DNA from: Methylobacterium nodulans ORS 2060 | GTDB taxonomy: Bacteria > Pseudomonadota > Alphaproteobacteria > Rhizobiales > Beijerinckiaceae | Direction: 5' to 3' | Length of the DNA: 64,000 nucleotides | Assembly (NCBI RefSeq): GCF_000022085.1 | Contig: NC_011894.1 | Coordinates: 7,053,001-7,117,000, forward strand | Part shown: piece by piece, positions 1 through 7,485 of the stretch | Layout: each line of letters starts with the position of its first letter | Numbering within the stretch: the stretch's first letter is position 1 | The notes under the pieces: model-generated | What the model was told of the DNA's origin: nothing | What the model saw: only the letters and a program-made list of their open reading frames with translations | Database searches by the model: none | Translations under genes and position numbers: made by a program

Positions 1-62
1 GTGGCGCCGAAGAGCGCGTAGAGCGTGATGGCGCCGAGCCGGATGGTTTCGAAGGTGCTCAC
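1..62 (-). CDS. Partial small protein, 5' end only (early phage operon)
   Basis: Reading leftward, a GTG at 62-60 overlaps the TGA of the preceding gene (61-59) as GTGA, the coupling style used throughout this operon. The 20 visible codons give a start like VSTFETIRLGAITLYALFG, which turns hydrophobic and may be the beginning of a membrane segment. The gene leaves the window, so neither function nor length can be judged. It shows that the leftward operon continues beyond the window. Confidence 0.4.
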   Translation of the reverse strand, partial: MSTFETIRLGAITLYALFGA

Positions 63-916
63 GGACGCACCTCCGGCATCTGATCCCAGGTGCGGCCGTC
101 GAGGAGGCGGCCGGCGGCGGCCTTGCCGATCCGCAGGCATTCGGCGTCTTGGTCGTAGCGGCAGTGGTCGAAGCGCCCGAACTCAGGCCCGCCCGTCCAG
201 CCGTCGAGGTGGCGCAGTTGGTCGACGTCGATCCAGTCGCCGTGCTGCTTGAAGTGATAGGCGACGCCCGCCGCGATGCACTGGCCTCGGATGGCTCGCG
301 CCCACTCCGCACGCATCGGCCGGGCGCCCGGGCCGCTCTCGCCGCCGACGATCACGAGGTGGATGCCGGTGAGGTCGATCTCACCGAGATCCTCGAGCAA
401 CGGCTCGCAGGACAGGAAGCGGACCCGCGCCGGCACGGTCCTCAGCGCGTCGAGGTTCCGCAGCCGGGCACGGTCTTCGATCGTCGTGCCGAGCCAGACG
501 TTCGGCCAGCCCGCGCCCCAGGCCGGCGCGCCGATCGCCGAGCCCGGCAGCATCTTGGCGATGTTCTGCGGGCGCTTCGTCAGCAGCATCCAATCGAGGT
601 GCGGGGTCTGGGCGATGCGGTGCCAAGCGTCGTCGCGCCAGCGGCTCGGCACCTGGTTGTCGAAGAAGTCGGCCAGCGAGGCACAGAAGACCCGATGCCG
701 CTCGCCGGCCGCTGCCGCGGCGCGGTCCCACTTGAGCGGCTGCTGCCAGTTCGAGGCGCTGGTCCGGCGGCGCTCGCCGGTCCAGAGGTGCGCCTGTCCG
801 GTGCGCTTGGCCCAGGCCTCGGCGTAGCAGTGGTCGCATGCCGGGCTGAGGCGAGTGCAGCCCACCCAGGGATTGAAGGTGTGGTGGCACCATTCGATCT
901 TGCTGTTCTCGGCCAT
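59..916 (-). CDS. DUF5131 / phage Gp37-Gp68 family protein
   Basis: A 285-residue protein starting at the ATG at 916 (MAENSKIEWC). The N-terminus has the family hallmark NPWVGC followed by a cysteine set at about Cys20, Cys27 and Cys30 ending in CYAE, then LLTKRP and the GGESG stretch typical of this family. The Cys pattern resembles metal or iron-sulfur binding, but the biochemical role of the family is not established. It is common in early regions of temperate phages and other mobile elements. A longer reading frame extends upstream, but that part is Arg/Pro-rich composition and was not used. It is the most downstream complete gene of the leftward operon in this window. Confidence 0.85.
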   Translation of the reverse strand: MAENSKIEWCHHTFNPWVGCTRLSPACDHCYAEAWAKRTGQAHLWTGERRRTSASNWQQPLKWDRAAAAAGERHRVFCASLADFFDNQVPSRWRDDAWHRIAQTPHLDWMLLTKRPQNIAKMLPGSAIGAPAWGAGWPNVWLGTTIEDRARLRNLDALRTVPARVRFLSCEPLLEDLGEIDLTGIHLVIVGGESGPGARPMRAEWARAIRGQCIAAGVAYHFKQHGDWIDVDQLRHLDGWTGGPEFGRFDHCRYDQDAECLRIGKAAAGRLLDGRTWDQMPEVRP

Positions 917-930
917 GCACTGCCTCCGGG

Positions 931-1395
931 TCAAAGCTCGATCCGGCCCGCCGCTGGGGCGTTCTCGCGGGCACAGGTCGAGCACTGGTCCTCGCCGGCC
1001 CAGCCGCAGCCGCCGGGGCAGGCGTCCTCCTGGGTGCAGCCGCAATCCCGGCAGATTCCGCCGAGCAGCAACGGGACGCGCGGTGTGACGCCGTCCTCCG
1101 CCTCCAGGGCGCCGTCCGGCAGCGCCTCGGACACCTCCATGGTGAGCATCCGGGTCAGCAGGGTCTCGGCGGCCTCGGCCGCGCGCCCGAGGATGTCGCT
1201 TAGCTGGTCCTCGTAGACGCGCTGGCGCAGCCGCCAGGAGGCGACCAGCTCGATCGCGACAGCGCCGATCCGGGCCTGCTCCTCGCGGGTGAGGCCGAGC
1301 CAGATGTCGGCGCCGTCGAAGCGGCGGAAGGCCGGGCCGGCCTGGGTCTCGGTGGTCATCGGTCCACCCTGCGAAGCGGAGGAGGGGGCGGGCAT
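931..1395 (-). CDS. Small protein with cysteine-rich C-terminus
   Basis: A 154-residue protein. The ATG at 1395 overlaps the previous stop (TGATG) and has a good GGGGGAGGA ribosome site 8 nt upstream; an alternative ATG lies at 1359. The N-terminal and middle parts are helical (REEQARIGAVAIEL). The last third is a compact zinc-binding-like cluster, CRDCGC and CPGGCGW followed by CSTC, a pattern seen in many small phage proteins of unknown role. Its place in the early operon suggests host takeover or DNA metabolism, but there is no direct evidence for function. Confidence 0.7.
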   Translation of the reverse strand: MPAPSSASQGGPMTTETQAGPAFRRFDGADIWLGLTREEQARIGAVAIELVASWRLRQRVYEDQLSDILGRAAEAAETLLTRMLTMEVSEALPDGALEAEDGVTPRVPLLLGGICRDCGCTQEDACPGGCGWAGEDQCSTCARENAPAAGRIEL

Positions 1396-1658
1396 CAGGC
1401 GCGTCCTCCCCCGCAGCCGAGCGCGGCCCGGGCGCGCAGGACCGCCGGCCAGTTGACCCGGACCGACTGCTGCATCTCGGGCAGGAGGTCGCGCAGGATC
1501 GCCGCGGCCTCGTCGGGCGTGTCGGCCGCCTGGGCGGCCCCCATGGCCAGGGCGTCGGCCAGCGCGAGCATGGCGATCTCGCAGGGGAAGCCGGCGCAGA
1601 GCGCTATCAGCTGGTCGCCGAGCTGTCGGCACTGAGCGGTGTCGGGAGCGGGGGTCAT
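1395..1658 (-). CDS. Hypothetical phage protein, 87 aa
   Basis: Small, mostly helical, Ala-rich protein (MTPAPDTAQCRQ...). Its ATG at 1658 overlaps the stop of the gene upstream by 4 nt (1655-1658), and its own stop overlaps the next start. No recognised domain or membrane segment. It is called real because of its tight coupling on both sides and the absence of a better frame here; function unknown. Confidence 0.55.
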   Translation of the reverse strand: MTPAPDTAQCRQLGDQLIALCAGFPCEIAMLALADALAMGAAQAADTPDEAAAILRDLLPEMQQSVRVNWPAVLRARAALGCGGGRA

Positions 1659-2101
1659 GCGGCACCTCCAAGTGCGTCGAAGTTCTGGAAGGGCGGCCAG
1701 CGGATCACGACGCCGGAGAAGACCCAGACGTCCGGATGCTCCGCGCGCCTGAAGGCAGCCAGGTCATCGAAGTCGCGGAAGCCGTCCCGCCGCGCGAAGG
1801 CGTCGAGCGCGGCCGGATCGTCGGTGTCCTCGGTCACGGTGCCGGCGCCGTTCGTCAGGATCACGGACGGGCGCTGCGCAATGCTCGGCAGGGTCAGGAT
1901 GATCCGGTCCACGCTCTCGCAGGTGGTCCGGCCGATCAGCTTGCAGTGGCGGGTCCGCTGGCCGGTGTAGAGCTGCAGCGCCTCGCCGGGCCGCGCGTGG
2001 CGCCCCTGGTTGGTGACGCCGCGGTGGGCGCGGATCGTCTGGGCCTTGGCGCCCAGCGCGATCGGCTCCACGAAGCGCGGCTTGAAGTTGTAGGCGACCA
2101 T
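1655..2101 (-). CDS. Hypothetical protein, ASCH-like
   Basis: A 148-residue protein whose ATG at 2101 overlaps the preceding stop (ATGA). The N-terminus MVAYNFKPRFVEPI followed by K-AQTIR-HR and a central LYTGQRT resembles phage ASCH-type proteins, small beta-barrel RNA-binding-like domains related to PUA; this is a family impression from motifs, not a proven match. The C-terminus has DGF-DFDDLAAF, also common in such proteins. Position between uncharacterised early genes gives no further clue. Could equally be described as hypothetical. Confidence 0.65.
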   Translation of the reverse strand: MVAYNFKPRFVEPIALGAKAQTIRAHRGVTNQGRHARPGEALQLYTGQRTRHCKLIGRTTCESVDRIILTLPSIAQRPSVILTNGAGTVTEDTDDPAALDAFARRDGFRDFDDLAAFRRAEHPDVWVFSGVVIRWPPFQNFDALGGAA

Positions 2102-2427
2102 CAGGGTGCCTCCCCGATCGCATCCTCGGCCGGGCCGATCAGGGTCAGCAGCGCGCGGCGCCGCACCGGCACCAGGGCCTCGTAGGCGCGCAGCAGCTGC
2201 ACCGTGCCGGGCAGCGTCACGAGGGTGAAGATCTCGCCACCGGCCGCCGGCTCCTGCTCGGCGCCGAAGAGGGCATGGACCGGCACTTCGAGGATGCGCG
2301 CGATCTCGCGCAGCCCGCCGGGCAGGAAGGTCCGCTCGATCACGTCGTCGCCCTCGGCCGCGTCGAGGACGTCGGCGAGGCAGCCGGTCGCGATCACCCG
2401 CTGGTAGTGCAGGAGGGCCCAGATCAC
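2101..2427 (-). CDS. Hypothetical phage protein, 108 aa
   Basis: Begins MIWALLHYQRVIATGC. The start overlaps the stop of the gene upstream by 4 nt (2424-2427) and its stop overlaps the next start. Soluble, moderately acidic, with no Cys cluster and no evident transmembrane helix beyond the hydrophobic first residues. Not recognised. The coupled arrangement on both sides supports expression. Confidence 0.55.
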   Translation of the reverse strand: MIWALLHYQRVIATGCLADVLDAAEGDDVIERTFLPGGLREIARILEVPVHALFGAEQEPAAGGEIFTLVTLPGTVQLLRAYEALVPVRRRALLTLIGPAEDAIGEAP

Positions 2428-2687
2428 TGGATGCCTCCCGCGGCGCTGATCTCCGCGCGGGCGCAGTCGCGGGCCTGCACCACGAGGTTGGCGAAGCGAT
2501 CCGTGCCGATGTCATCGATCCGGTTCAGCGTGATCCCCGCCACGCGCGCCAGGGCGATGAGGGCCACGTCCGCCGCGCGGAGCGACAAGCCGCTGGCAGC
2601 GATCCCGCTGGCGGCGGCCTCCTCGGCAATGACCTCCATCATCCGGCGGGTGAGGCGGCAGTAGGGGCAGGCGCAGGGCTCATCCAT
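2424..2687 (-). CDS. Hypothetical phage protein, 87 aa
   Basis: Begins MDEPCACPYCRLTRRMMEV, with a short N-terminal C-x-C-x2-C element that could bind a metal, followed by a helical Ala-rich domain. The ATG at 2687 overlaps the 3' end of the CtrA/GcrA-like gene by 8 nt, so the two are probably co-translated. No family recognised. Confidence 0.6.
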   Translation of the reverse strand: MDEPCACPYCRLTRRMMEVIAEEAAASGIAASGLSLRAADVALIALARVAGITLNRIDDIGTDRFANLVVQARDCARAEISAAGGIQ

Positions 2688-3267
2688 GGCGGCCCTCCCC
2701 CAGCAGACCGAGGCGGTGGAGCTTGGCGATCACCGCGCAGCGCGAGACCCGGCACAGGCCCTCCTGGGCCAGGATCTTCGCGATCTGCGGGGAGGTCCGG
2801 CCCTGCTTCCACAGTTCGACCAGCCGGGTGACCGCGGGCTCCGGCCAGAAGAACCGCCGGGCCTTCGGCTTGCGGTGGTCGGGAATGCTCGGATCGAGGA
2901 TCCGGGCGAGCATCCGCGCGCTCTCGGGAGCCAGCTGCCACCCCCGCCCCCAGGCGGTCTCGATGTGGATGCCGGCCGCGCGCCGGGCGAGCTTCCGCCG
3001 CAGCTTGCTGATCATCACGTCGAGGACGCCTTCGGACGGCTCGTCGTCGGCCAGCTGGTAGACGGCGGTCATCAGCGCGTCGCGGCTCATCAGGGTGCCG
3101 CGCCGCAGGGCGAGCAGCAGGCGCTCCTCGGTGGCGGTGAGCCCCCACGCGCGGGGCGTGGTCAGGGAGCCGGTCAGGGCCCGCCGCAGCTCGGCGACCT
3201 CGGCCTCCTTCTCGGCCAGGGCGCGGCGCAGCGCGCGCAGCTCGGTGGCGTGCTCGGCCTGCATCAT
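2680..3267 (-). CDS. DNA-binding regulator joining CtrA-type wHTH and GcrA-type domain
   Basis: A 195-residue protein that appears to join two alphaproteobacterial cell-cycle regulator DNA-binding modules. Residues 3-31 are a short coiled coil (ELRALRRALAEKEAEVAEL). Residues 41-112 read as an OmpR-type winged helix very like that of CtrA, with LTATEERLLLAL, a conserved DVMISKLRRKL recognition helix and the wing ETAWGRGW. There is no receiver domain, so phosphorylation control is absent. Residues 141-190 match the GcrA N-terminal helix-turn-helix: VELWKQGRTSPQIAKIL, then SRCAVIAKLHRLGL. The start ATGATG at 3267 overlaps the upstream stop. Domain assignments are from motif recognition; that it competes at host CtrA/GcrA promoters or methylated sites is inference. 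Confidence 0.8.
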   Translation of the reverse strand: MMQAEHATELRALRRALAEKEAEVAELRRALTGSLTTPRAWGLTATEERLLLALRRGTLMSRDALMTAVYQLADDEPSEGVLDVMISKLRRKLARRAAGIHIETAWGRGWQLAPESARMLARILDPSIPDHRKPKARRFFWPEPAVTRLVELWKQGRTSPQIAKILAQEGLCRVSRCAVIAKLHRLGLLGEGRHG

Positions 3268-3776
3268 GCCGCGGCCCTCCCGCGCTCGCGGAGCGGCCTG
3301 GGCTTCCCGGCCGCGCGGGCCGCGGCCTCGATCGGCTGCGCCCAGGCGCGCACGGCGCCGTAGGTGAGGCCGTCCAGCACCGCGAGCGCCGCGGCGCAGC
3401 GGTCGAGGTCGAACATGCCGACGTGGCACGCCTCGCGCGGAATCCCGAGGCGGTGGGCGAGGTAGGCGTAGAGCCGGCGCCGGGCCGCGCATTGGATCCT
3501 TCGCCGGTCGCGCTTCGGCCGCCCGACGTAGGCGCGGATGCGCCAGGCATCCTGCCAGATCGGGTCGAGCACCCGGTGCACCGCCTTGCGGGCGGCGCGC
3601 ACCTCGGCGGTGGCAGGAGTGCCGAGGGGCTGGTGAGTGCCCTCATGGCAGCCGACGTGCCCCTGGCAGGTGTCGCACTTCCAGAAGGACGTGCGGGCGA
3701 GATCGACGCGGTGGGGATAGATCTCCCGGCCGGTCGTGAGGCGCGCGAGCGCCCCGCAGCAGCTGGGCGCGCCCAT
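3264..3776 (-). CDS. Zinc-finger-containing protein (DUF3268 type)
   Basis: A 170-residue protein. Residues 6-45 carry the recognisable block YPHRVDLARTSFWKC-x2-C, followed by GHVGCHEGT, typical of the zinc-finger-containing DUF3268 family found in phages and genomic islands. The remainder is basic and helical with a RRRLYAYLAHRLGIP segment also seen in this family. Both ends overlap neighbouring genes (ATGA at the 3' side, TGATG at the 5' side). The family has no established biochemical role; nucleic-acid binding is plausible. Confidence 0.8.
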   Translation of the reverse strand: MGAPSCCGALARLTTGREIYPHRVDLARTSFWKCDTCQGHVGCHEGTHQPLGTPATAEVRAARKAVHRVLDPIWQDAWRIRAYVGRPKRDRRRIQCAARRRLYAYLAHRLGIPREACHVGMFDLDRCAAALAVLDGLTYGAVRAWAQPIEAAARAAGKPRPLRERGRAAA

Positions 3777-4255
3777 CAGAACGGCAGCTCCGCGAAGTCA
3801 TCTCCAGTCGCGTCAGAGATCGCCGCACGGATCAGGCGGCGCGCCTCGCGGGTCTGGTCGATCCCCATGGGCAAGCGGTCGAGAGCATCATTATGGAGCG
3901 CCGCCCGGAAGCCGCCGAGCCAGCACAGCAGGTCGGCCATGCCGGACGACAGCTGATTGGCCTGATCGAGCGGGATGCGGATCACCGCCATCGGCTCGGG
4001 CAGCGGCGGCGGCGCCGGCTCCTGGTGCCGCGGGACGCAGGGCGCGGGGGCGTCCGGCTCCGGAGCACCGACCGCGCGGACCTTGCTGATGCCGTAGGGC
4101 GCGGACCGGATCTCGGGGTGGGTGAGCACACCCACCATGCCGAGGAGCTCGTCCCACGCGAGGCCGGTCGCGTGCTGGGTATTTTCGCCGTGCCCGACGG
4201 TGAGGTTGAAGTGCCCCGAGTCGTTGGCCGTGATCGTGATGGGAAGGGCGCGCAT
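3776..4255 (-). CDS. Hypothetical phage protein, 159 aa
   Basis: The N-terminus has a short beta-rich segment (MRALPITITANDSGHFNLTVG), then a Pro-rich linker around residues 65-90 (PEPDAPAP...PPPLPEP), then a helical C-terminal part. It lies 3 nt downstream of recT and overlaps the next gene, so it is probably expressed with the recombination module. No domain is recognised. Confidence 0.6.
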   Translation of the reverse strand: MRALPITITANDSGHFNLTVGHGENTQHATGLAWDELLGMVGVLTHPEIRSAPYGISKVRAVGAPEPDAPAPCVPRHQEPAPPPLPEPMAVIRIPLDQANQLSSGMADLLCWLGGFRAALHNDALDRLPMGIDQTREARRLIRAAISDATGDDFAELPF

Positions 4256-4258
4256 CGG

Positions 4259-5284
4259 TCAGCCCTCCCTGCCCGCCAGAGCCTCGGCGCTGTCGTAGCC
4301 AGCGAACCAGCGGTTCAGGCGCTCGGGATCGCCCGCGATTGACTGGTTCAGGCAGCGCCGCCGGTGGCCGCGCTGCTTGGCCAGCGCCCCCGCCTTGAAG
4401 TCCGGATGCTCGGGATCGCCCAGGAACTTGTCCTCGCCCTCCTCCTCGTCCGCGCCGGGCTCCCGCTCGGTCGGAGGGGTGACAAGCGCATCACCCCCCG
4501 GGAAGTCGTCCACGGGCGGACGGGCCTCCTCCGCGGTCTCTTGGGGCGGCTCCTCCGGGGCGGTGAAGGCCTCCACGGCATCGGTCACGGGCAGCGGCGC
4601 CTTCGGCCCGGCCGCCAGGACGTCGAGCTTCGAGGCGAGCCCGCGGGGCGTCACATCCCGCGCCGCCTCCGGTCCGCGGGCCGGGGTCGCCTCGATCTCG
4701 TCCTCGGCGTAGACGCCGAGCAGCACATCGGGGAAGTGGCGCCGGCAGAGCGCCCGGCCGCAGTAGTAGGACAGCTGCTGATCCGGGTCATTCCTCCACA
4801 GCGGCGAGTTCTTCGGCGTGATCTTCTCGATCGGCGGCGACGTGTACTCGACAATCTCGTCCGGCTCGTCGGCGAGGCGCGCCCAAGCCCGGCAGCGCCG
4901 CTGATCTCCCTCGCCCGTGTACTCGAACCGGATCCGGCCCTTGATCGGTGCACGCTTGAGGATCACCGCCTGGATCAGGCTGCTCTCGAACGCGATCTGG
5001 TCATTCACGAAGTAGGATTTATTGGCGACCGCGAAGGGGCTCAGTCCCCACTCGACCGCCTGGGTGACGATCGCGAGGCAGGCGCCCGGATTGCCGCGCA
5101 GGTGGGCGCGGATGCCGCTCTTGGCGATCGCCATCATCTTCGAGAATTCGAGCAGCTGGCCGGCATTCGCGAAGGCGATCCCGCCGCGCTCAGAGGAGAC
5201 CGTGAGGGCGTTCGCCGACCCGACATCGACCCGCTCGGCGATCTTCTTCTCGGCGTCGGACAGGGTGAGGGCTCCAGCGCTCAT
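4259..5284 (-). CDS. recT: RecT-family single-strand annealing protein
   Basis: A 341-residue protein of the RecT/Red-beta group, which binds ssDNA and anneals complementary strands during phage recombination and replication. Family features are the LLEFSKMMAIAKSGIRAHLRGN segment (quoted partly), ACLAIVTQAVEWGLSPFAV, KSYFVNDQIAFES and LIQAVILKRAPIKGR. The C-terminal hundred residues are a disordered, acidic tail (many Glu/Asp/Pro) of the kind that often recruits partners. It directly follows the YqaJ exonuclease with an ATGA overlap, forming a two-gene recombinase module like lambda exo/bet. The start at the ATG at 5284 is fixed by that overlap. Confidence 0.93.
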   Translation of the reverse strand: MSAGALTLSDAEKKIAERVDVGSANALTVSSERGGIAFANAGQLLEFSKMMAIAKSGIRAHLRGNPGACLAIVTQAVEWGLSPFAVANKSYFVNDQIAFESSLIQAVILKRAPIKGRIRFEYTGEGDQRRCRAWARLADEPDEIVEYTSPPIEKITPKNSPLWRNDPDQQLSYYCGRALCRRHFPDVLLGVYAEDEIEATPARGPEAARDVTPRGLASKLDVLAAGPKAPLPVTDAVEAFTAPEEPPQETAEEARPPVDDFPGGDALVTPPTEREPGADEEEGEDKFLGDPEHPDFKAGALAKQRGHRRRCLNQSIAGDPERLNRWFAGYDSAEALAGREG

Positions 5285-6228
5285 GCGGCTGCCTTTCTCG
5301 GGTTGCGGATGGTGATCTGCGGGAAGGAGGTCGCCTGGACCGTGTAGGAGGCCCGGTGCTGGGTCTTGCGGACGATCAGCCGGCCGTCGCCGAGGGTCGC
5401 CTGGGTGTGGCCGGCGAGCTTTTCGACCAGCTCGGCGTCGAGGGCCTTCTTCAGCTTCTCGGCGTCGCGGATCGCGGCGGCCGCCGCGGCGCGCTCATCG
5501 ACCAGGGCGGGCGCCCGGTTGTCGCCTGAGAGATCGAGCACCGGCAGGCCGTCGTCCGGCGGGTAGAGGGCGGCCAGCGCATCGCCGTCGCGGGTATAGT
5601 CGGCCGGCGGGGGCACGCCGTCCTCGACCCCGCGCCAGAACCCGCGCACCTCCTCGACAAGGCGGTCCCAGATGCCGGCGTGGAGCGGGATGTCGACCAC
5701 GTGCAGGTCGAGGCCGTGCCCGACCACGAGGAGCGCTACCGCCGCCCAGGCGGCTTTGGCCAGCTTCGCCTCCACGATCGCCTGGACGGCGATCCAGAGC
5801 GGCAGCTCGATCTCGCCCTCGGCCCGCCACTTGTGCCGGAAGACGAAGTCGGAGGTGGTCTTGACCTGGATCACCCCGCGGCCGGGCCGCTCGGGATCGA
5901 CCGCGTAGGCGTCCGGCGTGCAGCCGATCCGAAGGTCCGGCGCGCGCAGGTAGACATTGTTGGCCGGCGTCACCTTCCAGTGCGGCCGGTCCTCCGCGAG
6001 GATCTGCAGCGCGTCGTCCTCGAGGAGGCGGCCCCGGCGCATGGCCGGGGTCTCGGTCGGATCCTCGGAGAGGTGCCCGGCCTTGAGCGCGTGGAGCTCG
6101 AAGCGGGTCGTGTACTCGTGGACGCCGAGGATGGCGCCCGCGACCGAGGCGGTGATGTCCGGGGCCCGCAGGGCGAGCCAGCCGGCGCGGTCCTTGGCCG
6201 GGTTGATCCGGTGGCGCTCGATCTTCAC
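5281..6228 (-). CDS. YqaJ-type phage recombination exonuclease
   Basis: A 315-residue nuclease of the YqaJ/lambda-exonuclease family, which resects dsDNA 5' ends to provide ssDNA for RecT. Visible motifs: AGWLALRAPDITASVAGAILG at the N-terminus (quoted in part), the MRRGRLLEDDAL helix, IGCTPDAY with a catalytic Asp, and VIQVKTTS with the Q-x-K catalytic pair, followed by LPLWIAVQAIVE. The start is GTG at 6228, overlapping the upstream stop as GTGA; the longer open frame upstream is low-complexity and rejected. The C-terminal ~70 residues form a helix-rich extension. Confidence 0.93.
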   Translation of the reverse strand: MKIERHRINPAKDRAGWLALRAPDITASVAGAILGVHEYTTRFELHALKAGHLSEDPTETPAMRRGRLLEDDALQILAEDRPHWKVTPANNVYLRAPDLRIGCTPDAYAVDPERPGRGVIQVKTTSDFVFRHKWRAEGEIELPLWIAVQAIVEAKLAKAAWAAVALLVVGHGLDLHVVDIPLHAGIWDRLVEEVRGFWRGVEDGVPPPADYTRDGDALAALYPPDDGLPVLDLSGDNRAPALVDERAAAAAAIRDAEKLKKALDAELVEKLAGHTQATLGDGRLIVRKTQHRASYTVQATSFPQITIRNPRKAAA

Positions 6229-6491
6229 CGGCCGCCCCCGTAGCGCTGGCCCGCGGCGCGCTTGCCGAGCGCGTCGCAGAGCGTGGAGAGCCCCAAGAAG
6301 CCCCAGGCGGCCGACAGCAGCAGCGCGCCGAGAAGGTCGCCGAGGGCCCGGCGGGCCGTCCCCCGCGGGCGGGCGGCCGGGCGCTGCTGGGCCCAGAGGC
6401 GGACGAGGTCGCCTGCCGCCCAGAGCAGGGCCAGGAGCAGGACAGGGGCCGAGGCGATCGCCACGGCGAGCTGATCGCCGGTCAGCATCAC
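6225..6491 (-). CDS. Small membrane protein, 88 aa
   Basis: Two hydrophobic segments are visible: AVAIASAPVLLLALLWAAGD near the N-terminus and a second around LLGALLLSAAWGFLGLSTL, separated by an Arg/Pro/Gln-rich loop. It probably sits in the inner membrane as a hairpin with a basic cytoplasmic loop. GTG at 6491 (GTGA overlap) or ATG at 6488 (TGATG overlap) could be the start. Placement next to the recombination genes suggests an early function, perhaps host interference; not recognised. Confidence 0.6.
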   Translation of the reverse strand: MMLTGDQLAVAIASAPVLLLALLWAAGDLVRLWAQQRPAARPRGTARRALGDLLGALLLSAAWGFLGLSTLCDALGKRAAGQRYGGGR

Positions 6492-6823
6492 AGCGTCTCT
6501 GGAGCGAGGCCGGCGGCGGCCGAGGCGACGAAGGCGCGGAGCGAGACGACCCGTTCCAGGGCCAGTTCCGATGCGCCGTCGCGCAGCAGCCCGGCGATCT
6601 CATCGAGGTCGACCGCCGTCGCCTGATGCCGGGCGCGGAGCCCGATCACCGCGAGGCGCAAGGTATGCGCCTCGTCCTTGACCTCGGGCTGGGGCAGGCC
6701 GAGCAGCGGGATGATGCCGGCCTCCATCAGGGCATTCTTCCCGGCATGGGCGACGGGATCCATGACGGGACGGATGACGGGATCCGCACCGGGACGAGCC
6801 CCGGCGCAAGCAGCCGCGTACAT
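6488..6823 (-). CDS. Hypothetical phage protein, 111 aa
   Basis: Helical protein with an odd N-terminus containing short imperfect repeats (GADPVIRPVMDPVAHAG). These come from the repeated 'gacgggatc(c/g)' sequence at about 6755-6785. The C-terminal half (TLRLAVIGLRARHQA...DLDEIAGLLRDG) looks like an ordinary folded helical domain. No family recognised; the start may lie further downstream. Confidence 0.5.
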   Translation of the reverse strand: MYAAACAGARPGADPVIRPVMDPVAHAGKNALMEAGIIPLLGLPQPEVKDEAHTLRLAVIGLRARHQATAVDLDEIAGLLRDGASELALERVVSLRAFVASAAAGLAPETL

Positions 6824-6835
6824 GGCAGACTTCCT

Positions 6836-7252
6836 TCAGCGGGAGACGGAGGACAGGCCGAGGCACGCCGCGGTCAGGCGCGGCGGCGCGTAGGTCGGGA
6901 TCTCGGCCTCGATCTCGCGGAGGCGGGCCTTGTGCGCCCGCTCGAGGTCTTCCTCGTCGTTCGCGACGAGGCGGTGATCCTCGGGGGCAACCAGCTCGAA
7001 CCGGATCTCATCCAGCGCCCGGCGGCGCTCAAAGACGCGGGCGGTCGCTTCGGTGATAGCTTTCTCGGCGTCAGAGCTGGTGCGCGCGAAGTCGATGGAC
7101 CCCGCGACGAGGGTAAGGGTGATCTCGTTCAGGCGCCGCTCGGCCGCGGCTAAGGCCTCTACGGCGTCACGGAGGCGGGAGGCCGCGACGCGCTTGGCGG
7201 TGTCGCCCGGGCCGGGAAAGGCGACGATCGAGGTTTCCTGATGGGACGGCAT
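6836..7252 (-). CDS. Hypothetical coiled-coil phage protein, 138 aa
   Basis: First gene of the leftward operon after the control region. The ATG at 7252 (MPSHQETSIVAFPGPG) has a CGGAG site 6-10 nt upstream and is preferred to a longer frame that would run into the operators. The protein is strongly helical with long charged heptad-like stretches (AVEALAAAERRLNEI; EEDLERAHKARLREIEAEI), so it is likely an extended coiled coil. No recognised family. Being first in the operon, it should respond directly to the repressor. Confidence 0.65.
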   Translation of the reverse strand: MPSHQETSIVAFPGPGDTAKRVAASRLRDAVEALAAAERRLNEITLTLVAGSIDFARTSSDAEKAITEATARVFERRRALDEIRFELVAPEDHRLVANDEEDLERAHKARLREIEAEIPTYAPPRLTAACLGLSSVSR

Positions 7253-7288
7253 CGGCGTGCTCCGTCGCGAGATCGCGATGGCACAACC

Positions 7289-7303
7289 TTGCCAAAGAGG
7301 CAA
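7289..7303. promoter_or_regulatory. Operator OL1-like, TTGCC-N5-GGCAA
   Basis: Perfect 5-bp inverted repeat TTGCC/GGCAA separated by AAAGA. It lies 37 bp upstream of the first leftward gene. The same motif recurs beside the cro-like gene, so it is taken as a binding site for the CI-like repressor and/or the Cro-like protein. A weak leftward promoter can be drawn with TTGGCA at 7330-7325 and AATTTT at 7307-7302 (17-bp spacer), which this site would block; the -10 is poor, so this is tentative. Confidence 0.7.
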
Positions 7304-7322
7304 AATTCACGCAAGTGAGAAA

Positions 7323-7337
7323 TTGCCAAATAGGCAC
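7323..7337. promoter_or_regulatory. Operator OL2-like, TTGCC-N5-GGCAC
   Basis: Second copy of the operator motif, 9 of 10 arm positions conserved, centred 34 bp from the 7289 site, about three helical turns, which would put bound dimers on one face of the DNA. It overlaps the candidate -35 of the leftward operon. Confidence 0.65.
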
Positions 7338-7485
7338 TAGCAATGTGGCGACCCTCACGCATCGGGCCCGGTCCAGCTCCACAATCCACACCTTTCCACA
7401 GGCACGCAAAACGGGAATTCCGCCGATTGACTCCCGGCCGGAACGCGAACGAAATGAGAACAAACGGGTCGACTCGGGAGCCGCT

